64,000 nucleotides of DNA from Rhodococcus pseudokoreensis. GTDB lineage: Bacteria > Actinomycetota > Actinomycetes > Mycobacteriales > Mycobacteriaceae. The notes under the pieces are model-generated. The model had not been told where the DNA came from and made no database searches. It was given only the letters and a program-made list of their open reading frames with translations. Each line of letters begins with the position of its first letter. The first letter of the stretch is position 1. Shown here piece after piece: positions 25,772 through 35,195 of this stretch. Location: positions 2,108,001-2,172,000 of the forward strand of contig NZ_CP070619.1 in NCBI RefSeq assembly GCF_017068395.1, read 5' to 3'. The translations under genes were made by a program, and so were the position numbers.

Positions 25772-26977
25772 ATGGCCACCCACGGAATTCGCGACAAGGT
25801 CGCCATCGTCGGCATGGGATGTACCCCGTTCGGCGAGCACTGGAGCAAGAGCGCCGAGGACCTTCTCGTCGACGCCAACACCGAGGCGCTCGCCTCGGCC
25901 GGCCTCGCCCAGGCCGACATCGACGCGTACTGGCTCGGCACGATGGGATCCGGATACTCGGGCCAGTTGCTCTCGCGCACACTGAAACTCGATTACAAGC
26001 CGGTCACCCGTGTGGAGAACTTCTGCGCCACCGGATCGGAGGCCTTCCGCAACGCCTGCTACGCCGTCGCATCCGGCGCTGTGGACGTGGCGATGGCGAT
26101 CGGCGTCGAAAAACTCAAGGACTCCGGCTACTCCGGTCTGGTGTCCACGCCGCCACCGCACGACGGCACCGCGGTCGCGATCACCACTCCGGCCGCATTC
26201 GGCTTGCTCGCTCCCGCCTACGCAAAGATGGCCGGGCTCGACGACGACACCCTCAAAGAGGTCATCACCCGCATAGCCTGGAAGAACCACTACAACGGTG
26301 CGCGCAACCCACGCGCACAGTTCCGCAAGGAGCTGTCGATGGAGGCAATCCGCAACAGCCCCAAAGTGTCCGGCATGCTCGGCGTGCTCGACTGCTCCGG
26401 TGTCTCGGACGGCTCGGCAGCGGCAATCATCGTCCGCGCCGAGGACGCCTACCAGTACACCGACAAGCCGATCTTCGTCAAGGCACTGTCGATGGTCGCC
26501 GGCCCCGGAGACGGTCCAATGGACCCGACCTTCGACTACACCTCCATCCGCGAGGTCGTCAAATGCGCCGACGCCGCCTACGCCGAAGCCGGTGTGCGCA
26601 ATCCCCGCGAAGAGATCGCGATGGCCGAAGTGCACGACTGCTTCACCCCCACCGAACTGGTGCTCATGGAAGACCTCGGGTTCAGTGAAAAGGGCGAAGC
26701 ATGGCGCGACGTGATGGACGGCGCGTTCGACCTCGACGGCGCGCTACCGGTCAACCCGGACGGCGGCCTCAAGAGCTTCGGCCACCCGATCGGCGCGTCC
26801 GGCCTGCGGATGCTCTTCGAATGCTGGCTGCAACTACGGCAGCAGGCACCGCCGGAACGACAGGTCCAGAGCATCGTCACCGGCGAACGGAAGCTCGGCC
26901 TGACCCACAACCTGGGCGGACGACCCGGCGACTGCGTGAGCTTTATTTCCGTCGTCGGCGCCGAGCCGGCGTCCTGA
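25772..26977 (+). CDS. Thiolase, SCP-x/lipid-transfer type
   Basis: A 401-residue thiolase-superfamily enzyme. ENFCATGSEAFRNACYAVASG holds the candidate nucleophilic Cys. HDCFTPTELVLMEDLGF, NPDGGLKSFGHPIGASG (catalytic His) and HNLGGRPGDCVSF (second Cys) are the other active-site blocks. With both Cys present it probably cleaves a 3-ketoacyl-CoA, rather than acting as a retro-aldolase like Ltp2. A decayed paralogue of its C-terminal region lies at 17651. It follows the DUF35 fusion gene by four bases, which suggests a protein complex. Confidence 0.87.
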   Translation: MATHGIRDKVAIVGMGCTPFGEHWSKSAEDLLVDANTEALASAGLAQADIDAYWLGTMGSGYSGQLLSRTLKLDYKPVTRVENFCATGSEAFRNACYAVASGAVDVAMAIGVEKLKDSGYSGLVSTPPPHDGTAVAITTPAAFGLLAPAYAKMAGLDDDTLKEVITRIAWKNHYNGARNPRAQFRKELSMEAIRNSPKVSGMLGVLDCSGVSDGSAAAIIVRAEDAYQYTDKPIFVKALSMVAGPGDGPMDPTFDYTSIREVVKCADAAYAEAGVRNPREEIAMAEVHDCFTPTELVLMEDLGFSEKGEAWRDVMDGAFDLDGALPVNPDGGLKSFGHPIGASGLRMLFECWLQLRQQAPPERQVQSIVTGERKLGLTHNLGGRPGDCVSFISVVGAEPAS

Positions 26978-27007
26978 ACCCGACATCACAACACTGGAGC
27001 AATACAC

Positions 27008-28159
27008 ATGATGGAACGCACTCTTTTCGAACAGGATCACAACGACTTCCGCGCGATGGTGCGGAGCTTCCTCGAGGCCGAAGTCGCACCGCACATGCCG
27101 CAGTGGGAGCAGGACGGCCTGCTGCCGAAGAACATCTTCCAGCGTTTCGGCGACCTCGGCCTGGCCGGGCTGAACATCCCGGAGGAATACGGCGGCGGCG
27201 GTGTCGACGATTTCCGCTTCAACGCGGTATTCATCGAGGAGGTGCACCTGACCTATTCCGGCATCGGCGGCCTCGGGGTGCACACCCAGGTCGTGACACC
27301 CTACTTCCTCAACTGCGCCGACGACGTGCAGAAAAAGCGTTGGCTGCCCGACATCGCCGCCGGCCGCAAGATGTGCTCGATTGCCATGACCGAACCCGGT
27401 GCCGGATCGGACCTGTCCGGTATCAAGACCACCGCGGTCCGGGATGGCGACGACTGGATAGTCAACGGCGCCAAAACCTTCATCACCGGCGGCATCAACG
27501 CGGACCTGGTAGTCGTCGCCTGCCGCACCTCGCGTAGCGAGGAAGACCGGCGCGGCGGAATGAGCCTGCTCGTGATCGAAGACGGCATGCCGGGCTTCAC
27601 CAAGGGCCGCAAACTCGACAAACTCGGATGCCGCTCCACCGACACCGCCGAACTGCACTTCGAGAACGTGCGGGTGCCGAACACCAACATGCTCGGTGAG
27701 GAAGGCAAAGGCTTCGGATACCTCACCTTCAACCTCATCGCAGAGCGACTCATCCAGGCCATCGCCGCCGTCGCCACGGCCCGCGCCGCCATGAACCAGG
27801 CGATCCCATATGTCAAGGAGCGCAAAGTCTTCGGTCAAACCGTCTCGCAGTTCCAGAACACCAAGTTCGTGCTCGCCGAATGCGCCACCGAGATCGAAGC
27901 CGCCCAAGCGCTGGTCGACCGGGCGATTCTCGCCTACAACGACAAGACACTCACCGTCGCAGATGTCGCCAAGGTGAAACTGTTCGCCACCGAGATGGCC
28001 GGTCGTGTCGTCGACAAGTGCTTGCAGCTGCACGGCGGCTACGGCTACATGCTCGAATATCCGATCGCACGACTCTATGCCGACATCCGCCTGGCGAGGA
28101 TCGCGGCGGGCTCGAGCGAGATCATGAAGACTGTGATCGCGAAGGACCTGTCGCTGTGA
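27008..28159 (+). CDS. Acyl-CoA dehydrogenase
   Basis: A 383-residue flavoprotein of full family length. SIAMTEPGAGSDLSGIKTTA is the FAD/substrate signature. NGAKTFITGG, ERLIQAIAAVA, the Arg region at KVFGQTVSQFQNTKF and QLHGGYGYMLEYPIARLYAD are in place, and the C-terminus GSSEIMKTVIAKDLSL is typical. It would introduce the alpha-beta double bond of an acyl-CoA and pass electrons to ETF. Its stop overlaps the GTG start of the following ligase. Confidence 0.92.
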   Translation: MMERTLFEQDHNDFRAMVRSFLEAEVAPHMPQWEQDGLLPKNIFQRFGDLGLAGLNIPEEYGGGGVDDFRFNAVFIEEVHLTYSGIGGLGVHTQVVTPYFLNCADDVQKKRWLPDIAAGRKMCSIAMTEPGAGSDLSGIKTTAVRDGDDWIVNGAKTFITGGINADLVVVACRTSRSEEDRRGGMSLLVIEDGMPGFTKGRKLDKLGCRSTDTAELHFENVRVPNTNMLGEEGKGFGYLTFNLIAERLIQAIAAVATARAAMNQAIPYVKERKVFGQTVSQFQNTKFVLAECATEIEAAQALVDRAILAYNDKTLTVADVAKVKLFATEMAGRVVDKCLQLHGGYGYMLEYPIARLYADIRLARIAAGSSEIMKTVIAKDLSL

Positions 28160-29817
28160 CTGCGACTCACGAGGCGAGGTCCGGGCCCCGGCCCGGAGTC
28201 GTCGAAATCCTTCGTGCGGTCGCCGCCACGGTGGGCGATCGTGAGGCCGTCGTGCACGGTCGGACGCGTCGCACGTACGCCGAAGTGGTCGCGAACGTCG
28301 ATGCGTTCGCCCGCTACCTCGTCTCTCGCGGTGCGGGGTGCGAGGAGGCGTGCACCGATACCGGCGCGTTCGATACCAACCAGAAACGGCTCGCGCTGTA
28401 CTTGCACAACGGGCTCGAGTTCGCCGAGGCACTGTACGGGGCGATGGCGGCGCGGGCGGCGCCCTTCAACGTCAACTACCGGTACACCGCAACGGAGCTC
28501 GTCGCGATCTTCGACGATGCCGCGCCAGCCGTCATCGTCTACCACTCGATGTTCGCGGCCACACTCATCGACGTGCTGCCCGAGCTGCCGCACCGACCGG
28601 TCCTGGTTCAGGTGCCGGACCATTCGGACTACCCACTGCTCCCCGGTGCAGTCTGGTTCGGCGACGCACTGACGACTGCGCCGACGGCCCAGCTACCCGA
28701 ACCGTCCGGTGAGGACCTCGTCCTCGTGTACACCGGCGGGACCACCGGCCGACCGAAGGGCGTCATGTGGCGTAACCACGATCTGTGGATCGCCGCCTGC
28801 GGCGGTGCGGATTACCCGGCGGATATCACGGCCGCGCAGATGGGTCGTCTCGCCGACGAGGTTCCCGGGCCGAAGTTCCTGGCGTCCGCACCGTTCATGC
28901 ACGGTGCCGGACTGTGGTTCTTGATGCGCGTTCTGGCGCAGGGCGGCACGGTCGTCATCCCCGACGCGGTTACCCGCTTCGACGAGGCCCAAGCGTGTGC
29001 GCTGATCGAACATGAACGCATCAACTGCGTGCTGCTCGTCGCCGAGGCGTTCGCCAACCCGATGGCCCGGCACCTGACGGAGAACAAGTACGACCTCGAC
29101 TGCGTCACTTTCGTCGGTCTCGGCGGAGGGATCACCACCATGGAGACCAAGAGTGCGCTCATGGCGGCGATGCCGAACGCCGAACTCGTCGACTCCGCGG
29201 GGTCGTCCGAGACCGGTGGCATCCTGCGAGCGACCGCCCAACCCGGGGACGTTGCCACATCTGGCACCTTCGCCCTGTCCCCGCGGGCGTGTGTGATCAG
29301 CGCGGATCGGTCACGCTTCGCCGAAGCAGGGTCGGGAGAGCACGGATGGCTCGGCGCACGTGGGCCGCTTCCGGTCGGCTACCTACACGATCCCGCGAAA
29401 ACCGCGACCACGTTCATCGAGGTCGCCGGCGAGCGGATCGCCCTCACGGGAGACCGCGCAATGCTGCTCGACGGCGGTGGGCTGAGACTGCTCGGACGCG
29501 ATTCGGTCACTATCAACTCCGGTGGGGAGAAGATTTTTGCCGAGGAGGTCGAGCGCGCGGTCCGGCGACACCCGCGTGTGCGCGATGTGATCGTGGTGGG
29601 ACGGCCGCACCCGCGATGGGGCGAACAGGTCGTCGCGGTCGTCGTGCTCGACGCACCCGTCGCGCACTCGGAACTGGTGGAAGCGATGTCCGATCAGATC
29701 GCGCGTTACAAGCGGCCAAAGATCTTCATCGAGGTCGGTGCCATCCCCCGCTCACCGGCGGGCAAACCAGACTACCGATGGGCAAAGTCGTTCGTCGAGA
29801 ACCTAGTTGAGGTGTGA
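28156..29817 (+). CDS. Acyl-CoA ligase, FadD19-like
   Basis: A 553-residue adenylate-forming ligase starting at GTG 28156 (GTGA overlap with the dehydrogenase). Key blocks are VLVYTGGTTGRPKGVMW, FNVNYRYTATELVAIFDDA, SAGSSETGG, DSVTINSGGEKIFAEEVE and SPAGKPDYRWAK with the catalytic Lys. The GVMWR and NVNYRY features and the short C-terminus are shared with steroid and cyclic-acid ligases such as FadD19. A bulky or branched acid is therefore likely, but this is inference. It is the second ligase of the island. Confidence 0.88.
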   Translation: MTATHEARSGPRPGVVEILRAVAATVGDREAVVHGRTRRTYAEVVANVDAFARYLVSRGAGCEEACTDTGAFDTNQKRLALYLHNGLEFAEALYGAMAARAAPFNVNYRYTATELVAIFDDAAPAVIVYHSMFAATLIDVLPELPHRPVLVQVPDHSDYPLLPGAVWFGDALTTAPTAQLPEPSGEDLVLVYTGGTTGRPKGVMWRNHDLWIAACGGADYPADITAAQMGRLADEVPGPKFLASAPFMHGAGLWFLMRVLAQGGTVVIPDAVTRFDEAQACALIEHERINCVLLVAEAFANPMARHLTENKYDLDCVTFVGLGGGITTMETKSALMAAMPNAELVDSAGSSETGGILRATAQPGDVATSGTFALSPRACVISADRSRFAEAGSGEHGWLGARGPLPVGYLHDPAKTATTFIEVAGERIALTGDRAMLLDGGGLRLLGRDSVTINSGGEKIFAEEVERAVRRHPRVRDVIVVGRPHPRWGEQVVAVVVLDAPVAHSELVEAMSDQIARYKRPKIFIEVGAIPRSPAGKPDYRWAKSFVENLVEV

Positions 29818-29820
29818 TCC

Positions 29821-30975
29821 ATGAGTACGGCAGTACCCTCGAAAACCACCGTGGAGCTCGTTCCGGAACTACTGCCGGCAGAGCTCGAACCGCTGCGGGC
29901 CGAAGTCCGCTCGTTCCTGGCGGCCGAGCTGGCCGCCGGGAGCTTCACCCCGAAACCGGACTGCTGGGTGATCCACCCCGACCGCGCCTTCACCAGGAAG
30001 CTGGCCGCCCGCGGCTGGCTCGGGATGGCGATCCCAGCTCGGTACGGTGGGCACGAGAAATCGATGCTCGAACGGTTCGTCATCTCCGAGGAACTGCTCG
30101 CGGCCGGCGCACCGGTGAACCTGCACTGGGGCGGTGACCGGCAGATCGCACCCGCGCTGCTCAACTTCGGTACCGAAGAGCAGCGCCACCGATTCCTACC
30201 CCGAATCGCAAGCGGTGAGTTCATCGCCGCGATCGGACTGAGCGAACCCGACAGCGGCTCCGACCTGGCCTCGGTCCGCACCCGCGGCGCGAAGGTCGAC
30301 GGCGGCTGGAAGGTCACCGGAACCAAGATCTGGACCAGCGCCGCGCATCTCGCCGACGCCATCGTCACACTCGTGCGCACCGGCAACGCAGGACCGAGCC
30401 GACACGAGGGACTGACCCAGATGATCATCGAAGTTCCCGACGACCGCATCGTCATCCGACCGATCTACTCGCTCAGCGGCGAGCACCACTTCAACGAAGT
30501 CATCTTCGACGACGTATTCGTGCCCGACGCGATGGTGCTCGGTCAGGTCGGATCCGGCTGGCAACAGATCACCGCCGAACTCGCCTTCGAACGCAGCGGC
30601 CCGGAGCGAATCCTGTCCACGACGGTATTGCTGCGCCAACTCGCCCGCCGCAACGCAATCGACCCACCGACACTGGGCCGGCTCGTCTCACGCATGTGGT
30701 CGCTACGAGAAGCGTCGATCTCGATTGCATTCGCGCTGACCTCAGGGCAGGCCCCCGGCACCGCCGCAGCCATCGTCAAAGACCTCGGCACCCGCTTCGA
30801 ACGTGAGGTCGTCGAGGCCGCCCGCGCTACCGGCCTCGAACCCGACCACCGCTCCGACGATCCACTCGCCCGGCTGCTCGCCCAGGCGATCACCAGCTCG
30901 CCGACGGCCACGCTGCGTGGCGGCACCAACGAAATTCTGCGCGGAGTCATCGCGCGTGCGCTAGGAGTGCGATGA
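29821..30975 (+). CDS. Acyl-CoA dehydrogenase (probable heteromer subunit 1)
   Basis: A 384-residue acyl-CoA dehydrogenase. GLSEPDSGSDLASVRTRG is the flavin/substrate signature, GTKIWTSAAH and RGGTNEILRGVIARALGV are also typical. It starts three bases after the ligase stop and overlaps the next gene (ATGA). Paired adjacent dehydrogenases in actinobacterial steroid catabolism form alpha2-beta2 enzymes (the ChsE type), so this and the 336-residue partner may be one enzyme acting on a branched or cyclic acyl-CoA. Confidence 0.88.
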   Translation: MSTAVPSKTTVELVPELLPAELEPLRAEVRSFLAAELAAGSFTPKPDCWVIHPDRAFTRKLAARGWLGMAIPARYGGHEKSMLERFVISEELLAAGAPVNLHWGGDRQIAPALLNFGTEEQRHRFLPRIASGEFIAAIGLSEPDSGSDLASVRTRGAKVDGGWKVTGTKIWTSAAHLADAIVTLVRTGNAGPSRHEGLTQMIIEVPDDRIVIRPIYSLSGEHHFNEVIFDDVFVPDAMVLGQVGSGWQQITAELAFERSGPERILSTTVLLRQLARRNAIDPPTLGRLVSRMWSLREASISIAFALTSGQAPGTAAAIVKDLGTRFEREVVEAARATGLEPDHRSDDPLARLLAQAITSSPTATLRGGTNEILRGVIARALGVR

Positions 30976-31982
30976 ACACCGAAACCAAGCTGCTGTCCGA
31001 CACCGCACACCAGGTGTTCGGCGCGCTGACCGATGGCGCCGACGCATGGCAGCAGATCGAGGTCATGGGCCTGACCCGCATCGGCATCCCCGAGCACCTC
31101 GGCGGCAGCGGCGGCACCACCGACCAAGCACGAATCGTGCTGCGGGCGGCGGCCTATCACGCCGCGCGGATCCCGCTCGCCGAAACACTCTGGCTGGCCG
31201 CCCCGATTCTCGCCGATGCCCGGATGCCGATACCCGATGGCCCCCTGACCATCGCGAACGCCACTGGTGGCGACCTGCGGGTGCACGCGAGCCGGGACGG
31301 ATCGAGCTTACGGCTCGACGGCACGCTCAACCGCGTGCCCTGGGCCCGCCGCGCCACCAGGATTGTGATCGCCACCGACGAGCGGGTCTGCTTGATCGAA
31401 CCGAACACATGCACCATCACCGAGGGCGAGAACCTGGCCGGAGAACCCCGCGACGACATTCGGCTCGACGGCGTCACCATCGATACCGACGACGTCGGCA
31501 CCCTCCCCTACCGGCTGAACCTACGATCGCGCGGCGCACTGGCCCGCAGCATCCAGATCAGCGGCGCCGCGCAACGAGCGCTCGACCACAGCGTGGAATA
31601 CGCCGGACAACGGACCCAGTTCGGCCGCCCGATCGCCCAATTCCAAGCCGTCCAACAACACCTCGCCCAGATCGCCGGGGAGGCCACCATCCTCGACGTC
31701 AGTGTCGCCAGCGCAACACGCAAAGCCGCCGAGCGCCCGGATGGCTCACCCGCCATCGCTGCCGCCCGCATAAACGCTTGCCGCGGAGCGGGCGTCGTCG
31801 CCGAACTCGCCCACCAAATCCACGGCGCCATCGGCACCACCCACGAACACCAACTCCGACTCGCCACTACCCGACTCTGGTCCTGGCGCGAAGAATTCGG
31901 CAACGAAACCGAATGGTCCCGCACACTCGGGAACACCGCCACCGGCGCCGACGACCCGTGGCACTTCATCACTGCCCTCTAG
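30972..31982 (+). CDS. Acyl-CoA dehydrogenase, short (probable heteromer subunit 2)
   Basis: A 336-residue, shorter and divergent acyl-CoA dehydrogenase. The N-terminal region is weakly conserved, with GIPEHLGGSGGTT and few flavin-site landmarks. The C-terminal helical part is clear: SIQISGAAQRALDHSVEYAG, RTQFGRPIAQFQAVQQHLAQ (FAD-contacting Arg) and HQIHGAIGTTHEHQLRLATT. Subunits of this type lack a full active site and complete it with the partner. The ATGA overlap with the upstream gene fits equimolar synthesis. It is the last gene of the operon. Confidence 0.85.
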   Translation: MNTETKLLSDTAHQVFGALTDGADAWQQIEVMGLTRIGIPEHLGGSGGTTDQARIVLRAAAYHAARIPLAETLWLAAPILADARMPIPDGPLTIANATGGDLRVHASRDGSSLRLDGTLNRVPWARRATRIVIATDERVCLIEPNTCTITEGENLAGEPRDDIRLDGVTIDTDDVGTLPYRLNLRSRGALARSIQISGAAQRALDHSVEYAGQRTQFGRPIAQFQAVQQHLAQIAGEATILDVSVASATRKAAERPDGSPAIAAARINACRGAGVVAELAHQIHGAIGTTHEHQLRLATTRLWSWREEFGNETEWSRTLGNTATGADDPWHFITAL

Positions 31983-32130
31983 CGGGAGTCACGTGGTCGG
32001 GACTGGCCGAGTATCCGGCGCACCCGTGACGTACTCGAGGAGTGAGTCGCATGACCCGGCCGCCCGTCTTTCAAATGTCATGCACTCGTGATCCAGACAG
32101 GCTTGTCAGCCCCGGTGTGGTTGCGCAGCA

Positions 32131-32280
32131 TCAGTAGATCGGTGAGGGTTTGTCAGCTTCGTCTTCGAAACCGACGAGCATGTCGATGACGCCCTCGAGG
32201 TGGGTGTGGGCGTCGCGGCGGGCTGTGATGCCGCGGTCGTAGTAGCCCTGGTCCAGGTCCACATCGAGAACCGGAATCAC
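32131..32280 (-). CDS. Short hypothetical reading frame, probably a gene fragment
   Basis: A 49-residue frame, GTG to TGA, reading IPVLDVDLDQGYYDRGITA, then ARRDAHTHLEGVIDMLVGF and DEADKPSPIY. Composition and codon pattern look like genuine protein, but I do not recognise it. Its 5' end falls exactly in direct-repeat copy 2, where an in-frame stop blocks extension, so it is probably the C-terminal remainder of a gene cut by an insertion or recombination event. No ribosome-binding site is evident. Confidence 0.3.
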   Translation of the reverse strand: MIPVLDVDLDQGYYDRGITARRDAHTHLEGVIDMLVGFEDEADKPSPIY

Positions 32281-32376
32281 GTGTGATTCGGGTGCCTGTT
32301 ACGCGTGATTACCGGCCAGTCCGTTCACTGAACTACTAATGCCCGCAACATTGCTCGCAATAGGTGAACACCCCTC
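32272..32376 (+). repeat. Direct repeat, copy 2 (~105 bp)
   Basis: Same orientation and about 80 percent identical to 7905-8010. It separates the end of the catabolic island from the truncated gas-vesicle locus. The following bases contain a short CATC tandem run (about 32377-32398). Confidence 0.65.
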
Positions 32377-32395
32377 CATCCACATCCATCCATCC

Positions 32396-32551
32396 ATTCC
32401 TGCCCGCGGGGCGGCCTCTTCGAGTTCCTCGAGCGCACGTCGAACCGCCGCCGGATCGTGCACCGCCTGCGCGATCTGGCCGCTGGATCAATTCCGTCCG
32501 CGAGATCACACCGTTCACCGGCTGGGAAGCGTGACAGAGGAAGGACAGCAC
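32396..32551 (-). pseudogene. gvpG: Frameshifted gvpG remnant
   Basis: Immediately downstream of gvpF, the minus strand starts MLSFLCHASQPVNGVISRTE, resembling the GvpG beginning (LL-LPLAPVRGV-W--E-I). After ELIQ the GvpG-like sequence continues only in another frame, as HDPAAVRRALEELEEA, which is the most conserved GvpG segment. At least one frameshift is needed, and the C-terminal part is replaced by repeat DNA. Position after gvpF agrees with the gvpF-gvpG order of actinobacterial gvp clusters. GvpG is normally an accessory, minor vesicle protein. Confidence 0.6.
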
Positions 32552-32560
32552 ATCCCCCGG

Positions 32561-33361
32561 TCAGCCCTCCGGCTTCGGTGTCACCACGAAGTCGTAGGGC
32601 GCCATCGGGCCGACGAGGCGCATAGTGATCCGGTCGTCCCAGCGTGCGGCCAGGTCTCCGACCGTCTGTTCGAGTTCGTCCTGTCGGTCCACCTCGACCA
32701 GCACCGCGATCTGGACGGCGTCCTCGTCGTGGGTGGGTTCGCGGACGGTGACGGTCTCGGTCAGCGGCGACAGCGCGTCGAGAGCGGTGCCGGTGTCCGT
32801 CTCCCGCTTGGCCTCGAGGGCGTGGCCGATGATCTCCCCCAGGGCCGTCCGGGCATCCCGGGTCAGTTCCTCGGGTTGGTCGCGGATCGACTCCAACAGG
32901 GTGGAGGCCTTCGGGTTCTCGTTGACGATCTCCCGGATGATCGTCTCCTCGACGTAGCGGCCCTTCACCAGGTATTGGGCGCAGCCCTCGAGTTCGTTCA
33001 GGGCGGAGGTGAACGCGTCGTCGTGATCGGCGAGCAGTTCGTTGATCACCGCGTCGCGGTCGGACAGGACGGCACCGAACCGCAGCGGCAGCACCGGCGC
33101 GACGTGCGAGGTGCCGTCCAGGATGTGGGCGTGGGCCTGCAGGTCTGCGGGGGTGCCGAGTCGTTGGTCCGGGTCGATCTCGCTGACCAATGCCGCGATG
33201 TCGCCGTGGGTGACGATCTCGATCGGGGCGTCGTGGATGCCGGTGGCGTCGTCTTCGGGTTGCACGTCGGCGGGCACGATGCCGTACACGTAGATCCCGG
33301 ATGCTTCCGCCGTGGCCCCGTCGTCGTCGGTGTCTGTCTCGGTGTCCTCTGGGGAGGTCAT
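32561..33361 (-). CDS. gvpF: Gas vesicle protein GvpL/GvpF (copy 2)
   Basis: A 266-residue GvpL/F-family protein. After an acidic N-terminal stretch comes [12 protein letters not shown], then [45 protein letters not shown] and [10 protein letters not shown] at the end, all family landmarks. GvpF/L are accessory proteins that bind GvpA during vesicle nucleation. It overlaps gvpA by ATGA (33358-33361). It is clearly paralogous to the protein at 33982, which has the same block order and 262 residues. Confidence 0.9.
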   Translation of the reverse strand: MTSPEDTETDTDDDGATAEASGIYVYGIVPADVQPEDDATGIHDAPIEIVTHGDIAALVSEIDPDQRLGTPADLQAHAHILDGTSHVAPVLPLRFGAVLSDRDAVINELLADHDDAFTSALNELEGCAQYLVKGRYVEETIIREIVNENPKASTLLESIRDQPEELTRDARTALGEIIGHALEAKRETDTGTALDALSPLTETVTVREPTHDEDAVQIAVLVEVDRQDELEQTVGDLAARWDDRITMRLVGPMAPYDFVVTPKPEG

Positions 33362-33720
33362 TTGTGGCTCCGGCGGGGTGTGGGTTCGCGTTCGCTGCTC
33401 GATCCGCCGAGCAGATCACCAAGCTTCTCTCCCGCCGATTCGAGTGCACCCTTCGTCTTCGACTTCGCGATCTTCTCCGTCCCGCCCGACACCAGATCGG
33501 ACAGCCCCTTCGGTTCACTTCCGATCGCGAGCCGGTTCGCCGCTTCCGCGAACCGCAGGTAGGTATCGACACTGGCGACCACGACGCGGGCGTCGATGGT
33601 CAGCAGTTCGATCCCGACCAGCGAGACCCGCACGTACGCATCGATCACCAGGCCCTTGTCCAAGATGGTGTCGATGACGTCGGCGAGGCTGCTCGAACTC
33701 GGCCCACCCGCTGTGGTCAT
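33358..33720 (-). CDS. gvpA: Gas vesicle structural protein GvpA (copy 2)
   Basis: A 120-residue protein. Residues 10-65 are a typical GvpA core: [20 protein letters not shown], then [20 protein letters not shown] and DTYLRFAEA. GvpA forms the ribbed protein shell. The Ser/Lys-rich C-terminal extension is longer than in minimal ~70-residue GvpA but common in actinobacteria. The nucleotide sequence of the core is nearly identical to the gene at 34767, which points to a recent tandem duplication of gvpA-gvpF. A 260-bp gap upstream, without a gene, may hold its own promoter. Confidence 0.9.
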   Translation of the reverse strand: MTTAGGPSSSSLADVIDTILDKGLVIDAYVRVSLVGIELLTIDARVVVASVDTYLRFAEAANRLAIGSEPKGLSDLVSGGTEKIAKSKTKGALESAGEKLGDLLGGSSSEREPTPRRSHK

Positions 33721-33981
33721 CCTCGTGCTCCTCCCTGCCCCGCTAGCGCCTTCTCGCGGTACCGGTCGTTCCTCGGCCCGCTCTGCGCTCTCACCGAGAC
33801 GTCAGTGCGGACCACCGGACTACCCCGAACGACAATTGTTCAATCGATCAAAGACCGAGAGGGACTGAGTAATTCGGCGGATGCACCCCGCGTGAAACAG
33901 TCCGATCGGTCGGCTCCTCGAAACGCCGCCCACCCGGGTATTGTGTCGTTCCTCGTCGACTGGTCGGTCAAGCAAGCAGCC

Positions 33982-34770
33982 TCAGTCCGGCTTCCGGGTC
34001 ACCACGAAGTCGTAGGCGGCCATCGGCCCGAGCAGACGCATATCGACCCGGCCGTCCCACTCCTTCGCCAATGCTTCCACCGCCTCCTCGAGTTCCTCCT
34101 GCCGGGCGACCTCGACCAGGACGGCGACCTGCGCCGCCTCCTCCTCATGCGTGGGTTCCCGCACGTTGACCGAACCCGCGAGCGGGGTGAGCGTTTCGAC
34201 CACCTTCGCGGTGTCTTCGTCCCGCTTGGCCACGATGGCGTTGCTCACGATCTCGCCGAGCGCCATCCGCGCATCGCGGGTGGTTTCCTCGGGCTGATCG
34301 CGGATGGTGTCACGCAGTTCGCCGGCCTGTGCGTTCTCGTCGATCACCTCACGCAGAATCGCCTTCTCGACGTAGCGCCCCTTCACGACGTACTGAGCCC
34401 GACCCTCCAGTTCCTTCAACGCCGCAGCGAACTCGTCAGCGTGCGCGGCGAGCAGTTCCTCCTCGACGGCGTCTTCATCGGTCATGACTGCCCCGAAACG
34501 AAGCGGGAGGACGGGTGCGACACCCGACGTGCCGTCCAGAAGATGCGCGTGCGCCCGCAGGTCCTCGGGTGTGCCGAGCGGCCTGTCCACCGAAATTTCG
34601 CTGACGAGTGCCGCGATGTCGCCGCGGGTGACGATGCTGACCGACCCGTCACGCACACCGACCGCGTCCTCGTCGGTCTCCACGTCGGCCGGCGCGATGC
34701 CGTACACGTAGACACCACTGGTGCGTGGCTCCTCGGGTGCGACGTTGGCCTGTTCCGACGTCGACATCAC
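33982..34770 (-). CDS. gvpF: Gas vesicle protein GvpL/GvpF (copy 1)
   Basis: A 262-residue GvpL/F-family protein with [57 protein letters not shown] and [16 protein letters not shown]. It overlaps gvpA copy 1 by ATGA and is homologous over its whole length to the protein at 32561. Divergence between the two GvpF copies is greater than between the two GvpA cores, so the pair may have specialised. Confidence 0.9.
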   Translation of the reverse strand: MMSTSEQANVAPEEPRTSGVYVYGIAPADVETDEDAVGVRDGSVSIVTRGDIAALVSEISVDRPLGTPEDLRAHAHLLDGTSGVAPVLPLRFGAVMTDEDAVEEELLAAHADEFAAALKELEGRAQYVVKGRYVEKAILREVIDENAQAGELRDTIRDQPEETTRDARMALGEIVSNAIVAKRDEDTAKVVETLTPLAGSVNVREPTHEEEAAQVAVLVEVARQEELEEAVEALAKEWDGRVDMRLLGPMAAYDFVVTRKPD

Positions 34771-35195
34771 TTGTCCTCCCGCGTGGACTTGCGTGAAACC
34801 CGTTCGCGCTCAGGTTCTTCCTTCCCGCCGCCGAGGATGTCGCCGAGTTTCTCACCGACGGCCCCGAGTGCGCCCTGGGTTTTCGACTCGGCACCATCTT
34901 CGGCGCCGTCCTCGGCGCCGCCCCCAGCCAGGTCCGTCAGGCCCTTGGGCTCGCTGCCGATCTCGAGCCGGTTCACCGCTTCCGCGAACCGCAGGTAGGT
35001 GTCCACGCTGGCGACGACGACGCGGGCGTCGATGGTCAGCAGTTCGATGCCGACCAGCGAGACCCGCACGTACGCATCGATCACAAGGCCCTTGTCCAGG
35101 ATGGTGTCGATGACGTCGGCGAGGCTACTCGAGCTGGGCCCGCCGCTGACTCCGCCGCCGCCACCGCCACGACCTGCCGGTTGTATTGACGTCAT
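34767..35195 (-). CDS. gvpA: Gas vesicle structural protein GvpA (copy 1)
   Basis: A 142-residue GvpA-family protein. A Gly-rich N-terminus ([12 protein letters not shown]) precedes the same [20 protein letters not shown] core as copy 2, followed by a basic/acidic C-terminal extension. It overlaps the SRPBCC gene upstream by four bases and gvpF copy 1 downstream by ATGA, so it belongs to one operon running from 37020 downward. Confidence 0.9.
   Translation of the reverse strand: MTSIQPAGRGGGGGGVSGGPSSSSLADVIDTILDKGLVIDAYVRVSLVGIELLTIDARVVVASVDTYLRFAEAVNRLEIGSEPKGLTDLAGGGAEDGAEDGAESKTQGALGAVGEKLGDILGGGKEEPERERVSRKSTREDK

Noticed and set aside
32377..32398. CATC tandem run considered as a phase-variable microsatellite
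   Set aside because: Only a few imperfect units, lying in a decayed gvpG region, with no intact gene for it to switch.
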